From positions 186,001 to 250,000 of the forward strand of contig NZ_AKJZ01000010.1 in NCBI RefSeq assembly GCF_000282055.1: a DNA stretch of 64,000 nt. The letters are read 5' to 3'. Made by a program: the position numbers and the translations under genes. The stretch's first letter is position 1. Every line of letters starts with the position of its first letter. This document shows positions 35,007 through 42,841 of this stretch, one piece after another. The DNA comes from Flavobacterium sp. CF136 (GTDB lineage: Bacteria > Bacteroidota > Bacteroidia > Flavobacteriales > Flavobacteriaceae). A model generated the notes under the pieces. The model searched no databases, had not been told where the DNA came from, and saw only the letters and a program-made list of their open reading frames with translations.

Positions 35007-36041
35007 ATGAATTTTCATAACATATTGATAAAATGGTATTTACAAAACAAACGCGATTTGCCATGGAGGAATACGACTAATCCGTACCTGATTTGGCTTT
35101 CAGAAATTATGTTACAGCAGACTCGGGTAGCGCAGGGAATGCCTTATTTTTTTGCTTTTACAAAGGAATTTCCTACGGTATTTGATTTGGCAAATGCCGA
35201 AGAAGAGAAAGTTTTGAAACTTTGGCAGGGATTAGGATATTATTCCCGTGCACGAAATTTACATAAAACAGCACAATATGTCGCAAATGAACTAAATGGA
35301 GTTTTTCCGCCTGCTTATAAGGAACTGTTAAAATTAAAAGGAGTGGGTGAATATACGGCTGCGGCAATTGCTTCTTTCTCTTATAATGAAACTGTTCCGG
35401 TAGTTGATGGGAATGTATTCAGGGTGCTTTCACGTTATTTTGATATTGAATCAGATATAGCTTTGCCGGCTACTAAAAAAGAATTTACGGAACTTGCTTA
35501 CGAATTGATGCCAAAAGATAATCCGGCAATTTTTAATCAGGCAATTATGGAATTTGGTGCTTTGCAATGTGTGCCTAAAAACCCTGACTGTTCTGTTTGT
35601 GTATTTAATGAGAGCTGTATGGCTTTGCAAAAAAAGAAAGTGACGGTTTTGCCTGTGAAATCTAAGAAGTTAAAAGTCACAAATCGGTTTTTTAATTATC
35701 TGATTTTAGAAGATGTCCTGGGGAATACTTTAATTCAAAAGCGTACTTCGAAAGGCATCTGGCATAATTTATATGAATTTCCTTTACTTGAAACGGGTGA
35801 AATTGTCGATTTTGATTTTATTTCAAAAACAGTTCAGGATGGCTTTTTTTCGTCTTATAATGTTATAGGTATAGAGGAATGTTCTTATGCAACTGTAATT
35901 CATAAACTTTCACATCAGCATTTGCATATTCAATTTTGGAAAATTAAAACAAACCAAGTGATAGATAATGGATTGGATTTTAAGACATTAAAAACATTTC
36001 CATTTCCTATTGTAATCTACAATTTCATCGAAAAATTATAA
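35007..36041 (+). CDS. mutY: A/G-specific adenine DNA glycosylase
   Basis: Removes adenine mispaired with 8-oxoguanine. About 344 residues: helix-hairpin-helix glycosylase domain with catalytic Glu in WLSEIMLQQTRV (about 30-41), HhH LKGVGEYTAAAIASF (about 110-124) and catalytic Asp in VPVVDGNVFR (about 131-140). A 4Fe-4S loop follows with C-x6-C-x2-C-x5-C (CVPKNPDCSVCVFNESC, about 190-206), then a Nudix-like C-terminal domain (about 220-344) recognising 8-oxoG. TTG 34986 is rejected because it is part of the promoter. In Flavobacterium this gene commonly precedes ssb-gldE-gldD, as here, with the DUF2085 pair between. Confidence 0.95.
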   Translation: MNFHNILIKWYLQNKRDLPWRNTTNPYLIWLSEIMLQQTRVAQGMPYFFAFTKEFPTVFDLANAEEEKVLKLWQGLGYYSRARNLHKTAQYVANELNGVFPPAYKELLKLKGVGEYTAAAIASFSYNETVPVVDGNVFRVLSRYFDIESDIALPATKKEFTELAYELMPKDNPAIFNQAIMEFGALQCVPKNPDCSVCVFNESCMALQKKKVTVLPVKSKKLKVTNRFFNYLILEDVLGNTLIQKRTSKGIWHNLYEFPLLETGEIVDFDFISKTVQDGFFSSYNVIGIEECSYATVIHKLSHQHLHIQFWKIKTNQVIDNGLDFKTLKTFPFPIVIYNFIEKL

Positions 36042-36072
36042 AAAAGACTTCTTTATTTTAGAAGTCTTTTTT
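36041..36072. terminator. Bidirectional terminator, mutY/79-residue gene
   Basis: AAAAAGACTTCT pairs with AGAAGTCTTTTT around a short AT loop between two convergent stop codons; it begins at the last base of the mutY stop. Confidence 0.9.
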
Positions 36073-36076
36073 AGTT

Positions 36077-36316
36077 TTATGAGCCAAGAGCAGCATATTG
36101 AATGATTCTGACAACTACACCTACAGCAAAACCAATTAAAGCCATATTACAGGCTGATTTTGCAGCAACAGGTTCTTCATTCTTTTTTACAAAATAAATG
36201 ATAGCTCCAGCCAATGGAATGCAAAATGATAATACTTTTAGCCCAGTGCTTAAATCTTCATTAGATTTGTTATTTTTGTTTTCAAATTCATCAAATTTTG
36301 AGTTTTCCTCTGACAT
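36077..36316 (-). CDS. Small membrane protein of unknown function (79 residues)
   Basis: Residues 1-24 are polar and acidic (rich in Asn, Glu and Lys). Two hydrophobic segments follow (about 26-44, LKVLSFCIPLAGAIIYFV, and about 56-75, NMALIGFAVGVVVRIIQYAA) with KKNEEPVAAKSAC between them, a double-hairpin topology. I recognise it only as a recurring uncharacterised flavobacterial type. It starts 18 bases after the DUF2085 stop on the same strand, so the two are a likely two-gene operon driven by the leaderless promoter at 36678. It ends at a strong terminator. Confidence 0.75.
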   Translation of the reverse strand: MSEENSKFDEFENKNNKSNEDLSTGLKVLSFCIPLAGAIIYFVKKNEEPVAAKSACNMALIGFAVGVVVRIIQYAALGS

Positions 36317-36334
36317 AATATTTAATTTTAGTTA

Positions 36335-36673
36335 TTAATTGAAAAAGATATACTTGAAAGAAAATACAATCCAATAAGCAATGAAATCAGATAAACCTGC
36401 TAGACCGTAACCTGCAAGAATCCCTGAAAAAAAGCGAAGGAAATTATTGCTTTCTCTATTGTAATAAGCTTGTGTAAGACCATCGATTAATGTTGGTAAA
36501 ATAGATAATAGTGCCCAGTAAATATCTATTTTAATGAATGATAAAAGCGGTATAAAAATAAAATAGCCAACATAAATCCCTGTACATCGGGCACATACAG
36601 GAAATTGTTTTCCTTTATAAAAAAATGATCTTTCAGGTAGCTTATGGCAGCTAACAAATTCTATTCTTTTCAT
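36335..36673 (-). CDS. DUF2085 membrane protein
   Basis: A 112-residue protein of the DUF2085 family, with the conserved Cys/His cluster SCHKLPERSFF and FPVCARCTGIYVGYF (Cys at about 9, 27 and 30) followed by three hydrophobic segments and the family's GLTQAYYNRESNN loop. The cysteine pattern (CH...CxxCTG) suggests a metal or redox site at the membrane surface; no function is established. It has a full TTG-N18-TATTTTTG promoter placed so that transcription starts one base before the ATG. Probably co-transcribed with the 79-residue gene. Confidence 0.85.
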   Translation of the reverse strand: MKRIEFVSCHKLPERSFFYKGKQFPVCARCTGIYVGYFIFIPLLSFIKIDIYWALLSILPTLIDGLTQAYYNRESNNFLRFFSGILAGYGLAGLSDFIAYWIVFSFKYIFFN

Positions 36674-36677
36674 AAAT

Positions 36678-36706
36678 CAAAAATACATTATTATTTAAAT
36701 TAACAA
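36678..36706 (-). promoter_or_regulatory. Leaderless promoter of the DUF2085 operon
   Basis: TTG (36706-36704), an 18-base spacer and TATTTTTG (36685-36678), then four bases (ATTT) and ATG at 36673. Element-to-start spacing equals that of tadA. The mRNA is predicted to have no 5' leader or one base. Confidence 0.65.
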
Positions 36707-36847
36707 AAATTTTATAAGACTTTACTTTAAGTGTTTTTTTGTTTTATTTTTTAAAAGGAAGGTTTTATACTTTTTAAAATATATTTCTTTTCAGATTATG
36801 GGTAGTAATTTTATCAAAAAGGACGAAAATAAGTGTTAAGAAAAATG

Positions 36848-36855
36848 TATCTTTG
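36848..36855 (+). promoter_or_regulatory. ssb -7 promoter element
   Basis: TATCTTTG, exact TAnnTTTG match, with a predicted leader of about 20 bases before the ssb ATG. The gap 36674-36878 holds the two divergent promoters and nothing else recognisable. Confidence 0.6.
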
Positions 36856-36878
36856 ATATAACTACAAATGTTTATATC

Positions 36879-37316
36879 ATGAACGGGACATTAAATAAAG
36901 TGATGTTGATAGGCCATTTGGGCGATGATGTTAAAATGCATTATTTTGATGGAGGAAACTGCATCGGTCGTTTTCAATTGGCAACAAACGAAGTTTACAT
37001 CAATAAAACTACAAACGAAAAAATTACTTCTACAGAGTGGCATAATTTAGTAGTACGTAATAAAGCTGCTGAGATTTGCGAAAAATACTTATCAAAAGGG
37101 GATAAAATATATATTGAAGGCCGTATAAAATCAAGACAATGGCAGGCTGAAGACGGAACTACAAAATATACTACCGAAATTCAGGTAACAGAGTTTACCT
37201 TTTTGACAACCAAAAAAGAAACGGATAGCCATAAACAGCATACTTCAGAATCACCAAAAAACACTAACTTTGAAGCTCCTAATGAAGGCTTGCCCATAAA
37301 TGATTTGCCTTTTTGA
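36879..37316 (+). CDS. ssb: Single-stranded DNA-binding protein
   Basis: Binds single-stranded DNA and recruits repair and replication proteins. The 145 residues comprise an OB fold (about 1-108; MNGTLNKVMLIGHLGDD, TEWHNLVVRNKAAEICEKYL, GDKIYIEGRIKSRQW), a short polar linker and a C-terminal tip ending LPINDLPF, the equivalent of the E. coli DDDIPF protein-interaction tail. It begins the ssb-gldE-gldD unit: gldE starts 23 bases after its stop. The same order (mutY, ssb, gldE, gldD) is typical of Flavobacterium. Confidence 0.95.
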   Translation: MNGTLNKVMLIGHLGDDVKMHYFDGGNCIGRFQLATNEVYINKTTNEKITSTEWHNLVVRNKAAEICEKYLSKGDKIYIEGRIKSRQWQAEDGTTKYTTEIQVTEFTFLTTKKETDSHKQHTSESPKNTNFEAPNEGLPINDLPF

Positions 37317-37339
37317 TTGTTTAACTAATTCTTTTTGAT

Positions 37340-38635
37340 TTGGACCCGGAGCCCAGTTTATTTTTCTTAACAATATTAGACACCAATTTAATTATTGGTT
37401 TTGTCGCAATATTTATTTTACTCTTTCTATCGGCAATTGTCTCAGGAGCAGAAGTAGCATTTTTTTCCTTATCCGTAAAAGATATTGAAGATGCATTACA
37501 GGAAAATAGTTCCAAAGGGAAAATAATCTCGGAACTTTTAGATAAACCTAAAAAGCTTTTGGCTACATTATTGGTAGCTAATAATTTTATCAATATAGGT
37601 GTAGTTATTTTATTCTCTTTTCTAAGCAGAAACATTTTTACTAACATTGACTCCCCGTTGCTTAAGTTTATTTTAGAAGTTATTACAGTTACTTTCCTGA
37701 TTTTGTTTTTTGGAGAAGTTTTGCCTAAAGTATATGCCAGCCGTAATAATATAAAATTTGCAAAAAGGGTTGTGTATCCAATTGCTTTTTTAGACAAATT
37801 ACTTTCTCCTGTAAGCTTGCCAATGCGTGCTGTTACTTTATATTTGCATAATAAATTAGGTAAACAAAAAACCAGTTTTTCGGTAGATCAGTTATCACAA
37901 GCATTAGAACTTACGGATTCTGAAGGAACATCAAGTGAGGAACAAAAAATATTGGAAGGAATTGTTTCTTTCGGAAATACAGATACTAAACAGGTAATGA
38001 GCCCAAGAATTGATATTTTTGCATTGGAAATATCTGAATCTTTTGAGGCTATTTATCCAAAAATAATCGAAAAAGGTTTTTCAAGAATTCCGGTTTACAG
38101 GGACAATATCGATCAGATAGAAGGCGTTTTGTTTGTTAAGGATTTACTGCCTCATATTGACAAAGTCGAATTTGACTGGACAACTTTAATCAGGGAAGCT
38201 TTTTTTGTTCCTGAGAATAAAAAATTAGACAATTTGCTCAAAGATTTTCAGAATTTAAAAAGTCATTTAGCGATTGTGGTTGATGAATACGGAGGAACAT
38301 CAGGTTTGGTTTCCTTAGAAGATGTAATAGAAGAAATCGTTGGCGATATTAGTGATGAGTTTGATGATGAATATTTAAATTTCTCTCAAATTGATGATAA
38401 AAATTATCTTTTTGAAGGGAAAATAAACATGAAAGACTTTTACAGGATTATTGATGTCAATGAAGATATTTTTGAATCGCACAAAGGGGAAGCCGAAACA
38501 TTAGCAGGTTTTATTTTAGAAATTCTTGGAAATTTCCCTAAAAAAGACCAGAAAATAGTTTTTGAAAATTGTGTTTTTACCATTGAAACAGTTGATAAAA
38601 AACGTGTGAAACAAATAAAAGTAACAATAGAATAA
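37340..38635 (+). CDS. gldE: Gliding motility protein GldE (CBS-domain/CorC-type membrane protein)
   Basis: A 431-residue membrane protein of the HlyC/CorC family: an N-terminal DUF21 transmembrane domain (about 15-180, four segments; SGAEVAFFSLS, LLVANNFINIGVV, FGEVLPKVYA), two CBS domains (about 205-340; VMSPRIDIFAL, HLAIVVDEYGGTSGLVSLEDV) and a CorC C-terminal domain (about 350-431). Its location directly between ssb and gldD identifies it as GldE, which supports GldD in gliding. The start is TTG 37340 (MDPEPSLFF); no ATG is available before the first membrane segment. The gldD start follows its stop by two bases. Confidence 0.92.
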   Translation: MDPEPSLFFLTILDTNLIIGFVAIFILLFLSAIVSGAEVAFFSLSVKDIEDALQENSSKGKIISELLDKPKKLLATLLVANNFINIGVVILFSFLSRNIFTNIDSPLLKFILEVITVTFLILFFGEVLPKVYASRNNIKFAKRVVYPIAFLDKLLSPVSLPMRAVTLYLHNKLGKQKTSFSVDQLSQALELTDSEGTSSEEQKILEGIVSFGNTDTKQVMSPRIDIFALEISESFEAIYPKIIEKGFSRIPVYRDNIDQIEGVLFVKDLLPHIDKVEFDWTTLIREAFFVPENKKLDNLLKDFQNLKSHLAIVVDEYGGTSGLVSLEDVIEEIVGDISDEFDDEYLNFSQIDDKNYLFEGKINMKDFYRIIDVNEDIFESHKGEAETLAGFILEILGNFPKKDQKIVFENCVFTIETVDKKRVKQIKVTIE

Positions 38636-38637
38636 CA

Positions 38638-39198
38638 ATGTTAAAAAGAATAATTCCGATAGTAACCATATTACTGACATTAACTGTTTTGAGCTGTAAA
38701 GATGATGTCGTGCCTAAGCCGGAAAGTTTTTTGCGATTGGATTATCCTGAAGCAAAATATGTAAACTTTCAAAATACCTGCCCTTTTTCTTTTGAAATGA
38801 ATGAGGCAGCGGTAATTAAAGGCGAGAAAGATTGTGGATTTGCAATTACGTATCCAAAAATGAAAGCCACCATTTATCTGACTTATAAACCAGTAAATAA
38901 TAATATCGAAAAGTTATTAAAAGATGCCCAGAAATTAACTTATGAGCACGTTATAAAAGCTGATGATATATTAGAGCAGCCCTATTTGAACCCGCAAAAA
39001 AAGGTTTATGGAATGTTTTATCAGGTTGATGGGAATGCGGCCACCAACTCACAGTTTTATGTGACCGATAGTACAAAACATTTTATAACAGGATCTGTTT
39101 ATTTTTATGCAAAACCAAACTTCGATTCAATTATGCCGGCGGCCAGTTATATCAAAAATGATATGCAGCGGCTTATGGAAACATTGAAGTGGAAATAA
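38638..39198 (+). CDS. gldD: Gliding motility lipoprotein GldD
   Basis: A 186-residue lipoprotein with signal MLKRIIPIVTILLTLTVLSC (lipid Cys20), then a globular periplasmic domain with PESFLRLDYPEAKY and CPFSFEMNE, characteristic of GldD. In F. johnsoniae GldD is required for gliding and for stability of the T9SS-linked motility apparatus. It lies two bases after gldE, so translation is probably coupled, and ends at a perfect palindromic terminator. Confidence 0.92.
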   Translation: MLKRIIPIVTILLTLTVLSCKDDVVPKPESFLRLDYPEAKYVNFQNTCPFSFEMNEAAVIKGEKDCGFAITYPKMKATIYLTYKPVNNNIEKLLKDAQKLTYEHVIKADDILEQPYLNPQKKVYGMFYQVDGNAATNSQFYVTDSTKHFITGSVYFYAKPNFDSIMPAASYIKNDMQRLMETLKWK

Positions 39199-39205
39199 AA
39201 GACAT

Positions 39206-39236
39206 AAAAAAAGCGTTCAATTGAACGCTTTTTTTA
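39206..39236. terminator. Bidirectional terminator after gldD
   Basis: AAAAAAAGCGTTCAATTGAACGCTTTTTTT is a perfect palindrome (given here as arms AAGCGTTCAA and TTGAACGCTT with A and T tracts) between convergent genes. Confidence 0.92.
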
Positions 39237-39252
39237 TGTAAAATAGTTTCGA

Positions 39253-39630
39253 TTATGATTTCATATTCGAAACTTTATATGTTTTTCCGTCTCCGGTTTC
39301 CTGAACAGTTTTAGTTAAATTTTCAGGATTTTGAATCGTTTTGTCAAATGTGACAGTAGCTGTTTTTTTATCAAAATCAACTGTAGCTTTTTCTACTCCG
39401 TCAAGATCTGATAATTCCTGTTCGATGGTTTTTGCACATCCAACTGCACATGTCATTCCTTCGATAGTGAAACTTGCTGTTTGTACATTTTCAGGAGCTA
39501 TTGCAACATGTTCTTTAGGTACTTTTATTTCAGATGTTGCTGCAGTTAAAGTTTCAGTTTCAGTTTTTTTGCACCCCGTTAATACTAAACCTGCTATCGC
39601 TAAAGATGTAATGATTTTTGTAAATTTCAT
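39253..39630 (-). CDS. Heavy-metal-associated domain lipoprotein
   Basis: A 125-residue lipoprotein (signal ending LVLTGC, lipid Cys20) with a single HMA/CopZ-like domain (about 52-118; FTIEGMTCAVGCAKTIEQEL, VEKATVDFDKKTATVTFD). The metal motif is CxxxC (CAVGC) rather than the canonical CxxC, a form common in Bacteroidota. It may bind copper or another soft metal at the envelope; nothing in its neighbourhood (gldD, an EamA transporter) is metal-related. Function as a periplasmic metallochaperone is inferred. Confidence 0.85.
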   Translation of the reverse strand: MKFTKIITSLAIAGLVLTGCKKTETETLTAATSEIKVPKEHVAIAPENVQTASFTIEGMTCAVGCAKTIEQELSDLDGVEKATVDFDKKTATVTFDKTIQNPENLTKTVQETGDGKTYKVSNMKS

Positions 39631-39733
39631 TATAAATATATTTTAAGTTTGTTATTGAATTTCCTTGCAAAATTAATAAAAAACAGAAGGTCAATTCATA
39701 AAAATAGTACAATTTTGTAACAAAATACGATTT

Positions 39734-40600
39734 ATGGATGCTAAACAATTAAAGTGGTTTTATTTATTCTTGCTTTCGCTAATTTGGGGAAGTTCTTTTA
39801 TTTTAATTAAAAGAGGCTTAGTTGGTTTAACAGCTATTCAGGTAGGCTCATTCCGAATTATTTTTGCAGCTTTATTTTTGCTTATTGTTGGGTTTTCAAG
39901 TCTGAAGAAAATCTCAGGACGTCAATGGAAATTTATTGCTTTAACTTCTGTTTTCGGAACCTTTATTCCTGCTTTCTTTTTTGCAATTGCCGAAACTCAG
40001 GTTGATAGTTCTATTGTGGCTATTTTAAATTCGCTTACACCTTTAAATACATTAGTTTTAGGAATAATTGCTTTTGGGATCCAGTTTCAAAAACGTCAGG
40101 TTTTAGGTGTTTTTATTGGATTAATTGGTTGCTTATTGCTGGTTTTAAATGGCGCTTCAAATCATTCCGGGCAAAATTATTATTACTTGATTTTAGTAGT
40201 GATTGCAACTCTTTGTTATGCCATTAATGTAAATCTGATCAAAAAATATTTATCCGATTTAAATTCATTAAGTATTACGACAGGAAATTTTGCTGTTTTA
40301 CTTTTGCCGGCTTTGATTATTTTAAGTACAACTGATTTTACACAAAAAATAAATCTGGAAGAAACACAGCATTCTATTATGTTTGTAATGATTTTAGGTG
40401 TTCTGGGAACCGGAATTGCAAATGTTCTGTTTTTTAAACTAATACAGATGTCTTCGCCAGTGTTTGCAACATCGGTAACATATTTAATTCCAATAGTAGC
40501 ATTTTTCTGGGGATTATTAGATAATGAAATGCTGACACCAATTCAGTTTTTTGGAGCATTTGTTATCTTGATTGGAGTTTATTTATCTGCTAAGAAATAG
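39734..40600 (+). CDS. EamA-family (DMT) transporter
   Basis: A 288-residue inner-membrane protein with about ten transmembrane segments in two EamA repeats. SLIWGSSFILIKRGL, close to the start, is the usual first-helix motif, FGTFIPAFFFAIAETQVDSSIVAILNSLTPL closes the first repeat (read in parts), and YLIPIVAFFWGLLDNEMLTPIQFFGAF is in the second. The family exports amino acids, nucleotide precursors and other metabolites; the substrate is unknown. Single gene, followed by a GAAGTCGAAG hairpin. Confidence 0.88.
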   Translation: MDAKQLKWFYLFLLSLIWGSSFILIKRGLVGLTAIQVGSFRIIFAALFLLIVGFSSLKKISGRQWKFIALTSVFGTFIPAFFFAIAETQVDSSIVAILNSLTPLNTLVLGIIAFGIQFQKRQVLGVFIGLIGCLLLVLNGASNHSGQNYYYLILVVIATLCYAINVNLIKKYLSDLNSLSITTGNFAVLLLPALIILSTTDFTQKINLEETQHSIMFVMILGVLGTGIANVLFFKLIQMSSPVFATSVTYLIPIVAFFWGLLDNEMLTPIQFFGAFVILIGVYLSAKK

Positions 40601-40612
40601 TTTTTTGTGAGA

Positions 40613-40666
40613 TGTCACCCTGAGCGAAGTCGAAGGGCTTTCTGTGCTGGGTTTCGACTTCGCTCA
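40613..40666. repeat. TGAGCGAAGTCGAA inverted repeat
   Basis: TGAGCGAAGTCGAA (40621-40634) pairs perfectly with TTCGACTTCGCTCA (40653-40666). It differs from the copy at 32358 by G to A in one arm and the matching C to T in the other. It lies between convergent genes. Confidence 0.85.
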
Positions 40667-40722
40667 ACCGAACAAAAATAATACGTAAAAAGCTTTGATA
40701 AAGGTAAAAGCTTCATTAAAAC

Positions 40723-40753
40723 AAGAAAGGCTGTCAATTATGACAGCCTTCTT
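40723..40753 (-). terminator. Terminator of the M16 operon
   Basis: AAGGCTGTCA pairs with TGACAGCCTT; on the minus strand it is followed by a T-rich run. It lies 30 bases after the stop of the downstream M16 gene. Confidence 0.85.
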
Positions 40754-40782
40754 AAAAATAATCTTAGAATATCAGAACCTTT

Positions 40783-42831
40783 TTAAAGAAAATCCGCTTC
40801 AGAAACTCCTTCGTTAATTTTGATGTCTGACATTTTGATGTCTAATTCAAAACCTACATTCTGAACAATATTAAAAGGAACTTTTACGCCTTTTACTTCT
40901 TTATAATCATTAAAGTAAGTTGTCAGTGTTGTTGATTGTCCGCTTTGTTCTTTTACTTTTAATTTGGCAACTTTTAAACCTGATTTTACATCATAATAGT
41001 AAACGGTTTTACCGTCTTTTATCAAATAGGCATCATTGCCATTTATAGATTCTATTCCTTCTACTTTCAGATCTGATCTCTTGCTCAGTCTTAATTCCTC
41101 AAAAGGAGTTGCGCTTGCCTTCATTTCGGCTAAATCATCACCTTTCAGATCTTTACGTTGTCCCTGTTGTTCAATATAGGCACCTTTATCATTGACTACT
41201 TGTTTCATTAAAGCCATACTTCCCATGGAAAGTGAAACCATCATTTTTCCTTTTGAATCTAATTTTGAAGTAAAACTTAGAGAAGTTGGAGCTTGCGGAA
41301 TTGTTGTAGTACCATTCATGACAAGCGTTTTTACGGCAGAAACTGCTTTTTCTCCGCCAATTGCTTTAATATAATTGTCAAAAACAGTTTTGGCTGTAAT
41401 TCCCGCAGGTGCTTCTTTTTTCGAACTCGGTTTTTCAGTAGGATTTCCGTATTTATCAAAATAGAAAATAGGAATTTTAAGTTTTTCTAAACCGGCAATT
41501 ACTTCAGAGCCTTTTCCGGCAATTACAATTCGTAAATTATCAATTAGGAAATATTTGTTTGCTACGCGATAAATATCGTCAGCAGAAACATTATTTATGG
41601 TTTGAATGTATTTTTCATAGAAATCAGCCGGAAGTTTTTCTGTTTCAATATTCAATGCGTAGCGGGCAACAGTTTGAGGTTTTTCAACCTGCATTACAAA
41701 TCTTCCGATATAACCGGCTTTTACATTTTTTAATACATCTTCAGAAACTTTTTCAGTTCGGATTCTTTTGATTTCTTTTACAAATTCAACAACAGCGCTA
41801 TCAGTAACACTATTTCGAACTGCAGACGAAGCCTTGAATTTGGTTACGTATTTTCCGCTTCCAATATTAGAACTTGCTCCGTAAGTCCAGGCGTGCTGCT
41901 CTCTTAAATTCATATTCAGGTAACTATTGAAATCTCCTCCTAAAATTTGATTTGCGATTACTGCAGGGAAAAAATCAGGATCGCTCATTTTTAAATTAAC
42001 AGTATTTACCAATGAAATTTCAGATTGAACCGCATTTGGGACATCAACAAAATCAATTTGAAGTTTAGAGACATTTTCCGGATTTGGATACGTATTTTTT
42101 GGGGCAGCTTGTTTTTTCCATGCGCCAAAAAGTTTTTCTACAGCCTTCTTTGTGTCTTTAAATTTTATATCTCCGATTATAACTAAATAAGCATTTTCAG
42201 GTACAAAGTAAGTACTGTAATTGGTTTGAACATCTTCTAATGTAACATTTTTTAATGTTTCTTCAGAGATGTATTCTCCCGAAGGATGGTTTCTTCCAAA
42301 AGCTAAAACATCCACTACACGGCCGGCAATTGCAGGGACACTCTTTTCATCAGCTTTAAGACCTTCAAGTAATTTTGCTTTTTCTTTGTCAAATTCTGAT
42401 TGTGTGAAATTTGGCTGTAAAGCACCTTCGGCCAAAAGTTCTAAAACACGTCCTGAATATTTTGACAGAGAACTTGCTGATGCACCTTGTGATGAAAAGT
42501 TAATATTTGCTCCGTAAAAATCAATTTCTTCGTTAAAAGCTTCTTTGGTTGTTTTTTTAGAACCGTTTCCGATTAAACTACTGGTTAATTCGTCAACACC
42601 TTTTTTATTGCCTTCCGTAAAAGGAGCGTTGTCTAAAGTAAGATTGAAACTTACTCTTGGTAATTTATGATTTTCAACTACCAAAACCTTCATGCCATTT
42701 TCCATGACAAAAGTTTGTGGTTTTTTTATGTTGACTACTGGTGAATTACCGGGTTTTGGTTGTGGACGATTTTGTGCTTGCATAATTCCGGTTAGGAATA
42801 AAAAGATTAAAAATGTATGTATATTTTTCAT
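40783..42831 (-). CDS. M16-family protein without catalytic motif, fused to a C-terminal lipoprotein-sorting-like domain
   Basis: A 682-residue secreted protein (signal ending LTGIMQAQ) with two M16 domains (about 38-470). The zinc motif HxxEH is missing: where the paired protein has FAHFFEHLL this one has VDELTSSLI (about 79-87), so it cannot be a zinc protease alone. Residues about 495-682 form an extra beta-rich domain (LVMNGTTTIP, LKVEGIESINGNDAYLIKDG, VPFNIVQNVGFELDIK) like LolA/outer-membrane lipoprotein-sorting folds. It lies 10 bases after the active M16 gene on the same strand, matching the alpha (inactive)/beta (active) arrangement of mitochondrial processing peptidase and bacterial M16 pairs. 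Confidence 0.92.
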   Translation of the reverse strand: MKNIHTFLIFLFLTGIMQAQNRPQPKPGNSPVVNIKKPQTFVMENGMKVLVVENHKLPRVSFNLTLDNAPFTEGNKKGVDELTSSLIGNGSKKTTKEAFNEEIDFYGANINFSSQGASASSLSKYSGRVLELLAEGALQPNFTQSEFDKEKAKLLEGLKADEKSVPAIAGRVVDVLAFGRNHPSGEYISEETLKNVTLEDVQTNYSTYFVPENAYLVIIGDIKFKDTKKAVEKLFGAWKKQAAPKNTYPNPENVSKLQIDFVDVPNAVQSEISLVNTVNLKMSDPDFFPAVIANQILGGDFNSYLNMNLREQHAWTYGASSNIGSGKYVTKFKASSAVRNSVTDSAVVEFVKEIKRIRTEKVSEDVLKNVKAGYIGRFVMQVEKPQTVARYALNIETEKLPADFYEKYIQTINNVSADDIYRVANKYFLIDNLRIVIAGKGSEVIAGLEKLKIPIFYFDKYGNPTEKPSSKKEAPAGITAKTVFDNYIKAIGGEKAVSAVKTLVMNGTTTIPQAPTSLSFTSKLDSKGKMMVSLSMGSMALMKQVVNDKGAYIEQQGQRKDLKGDDLAEMKASATPFEELRLSKRSDLKVEGIESINGNDAYLIKDGKTVYYYDVKSGLKVAKLKVKEQSGQSTTLTTYFNDYKEVKGVKVPFNIVQNVGFELDIKMSDIKINEGVSEADFL

Positions 42832-42841
42832 GATTCAGGGC

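Noticed and set aside
37321..37797. A 158-codon minus-strand frame over gldE
   Set aside because: Antisense to the conserved DUF21 membrane domain; composition (Lys/Ile/Ser rich, no motif) fits a shadow frame.
40783..42831. The second M16 gene as a degraded pseudogene because HxxEH is missing
   Set aside because: The 682-residue frame is intact, has a signal peptide and an extra domain, and lies next to an active partner, as in known M16 heterodimers.
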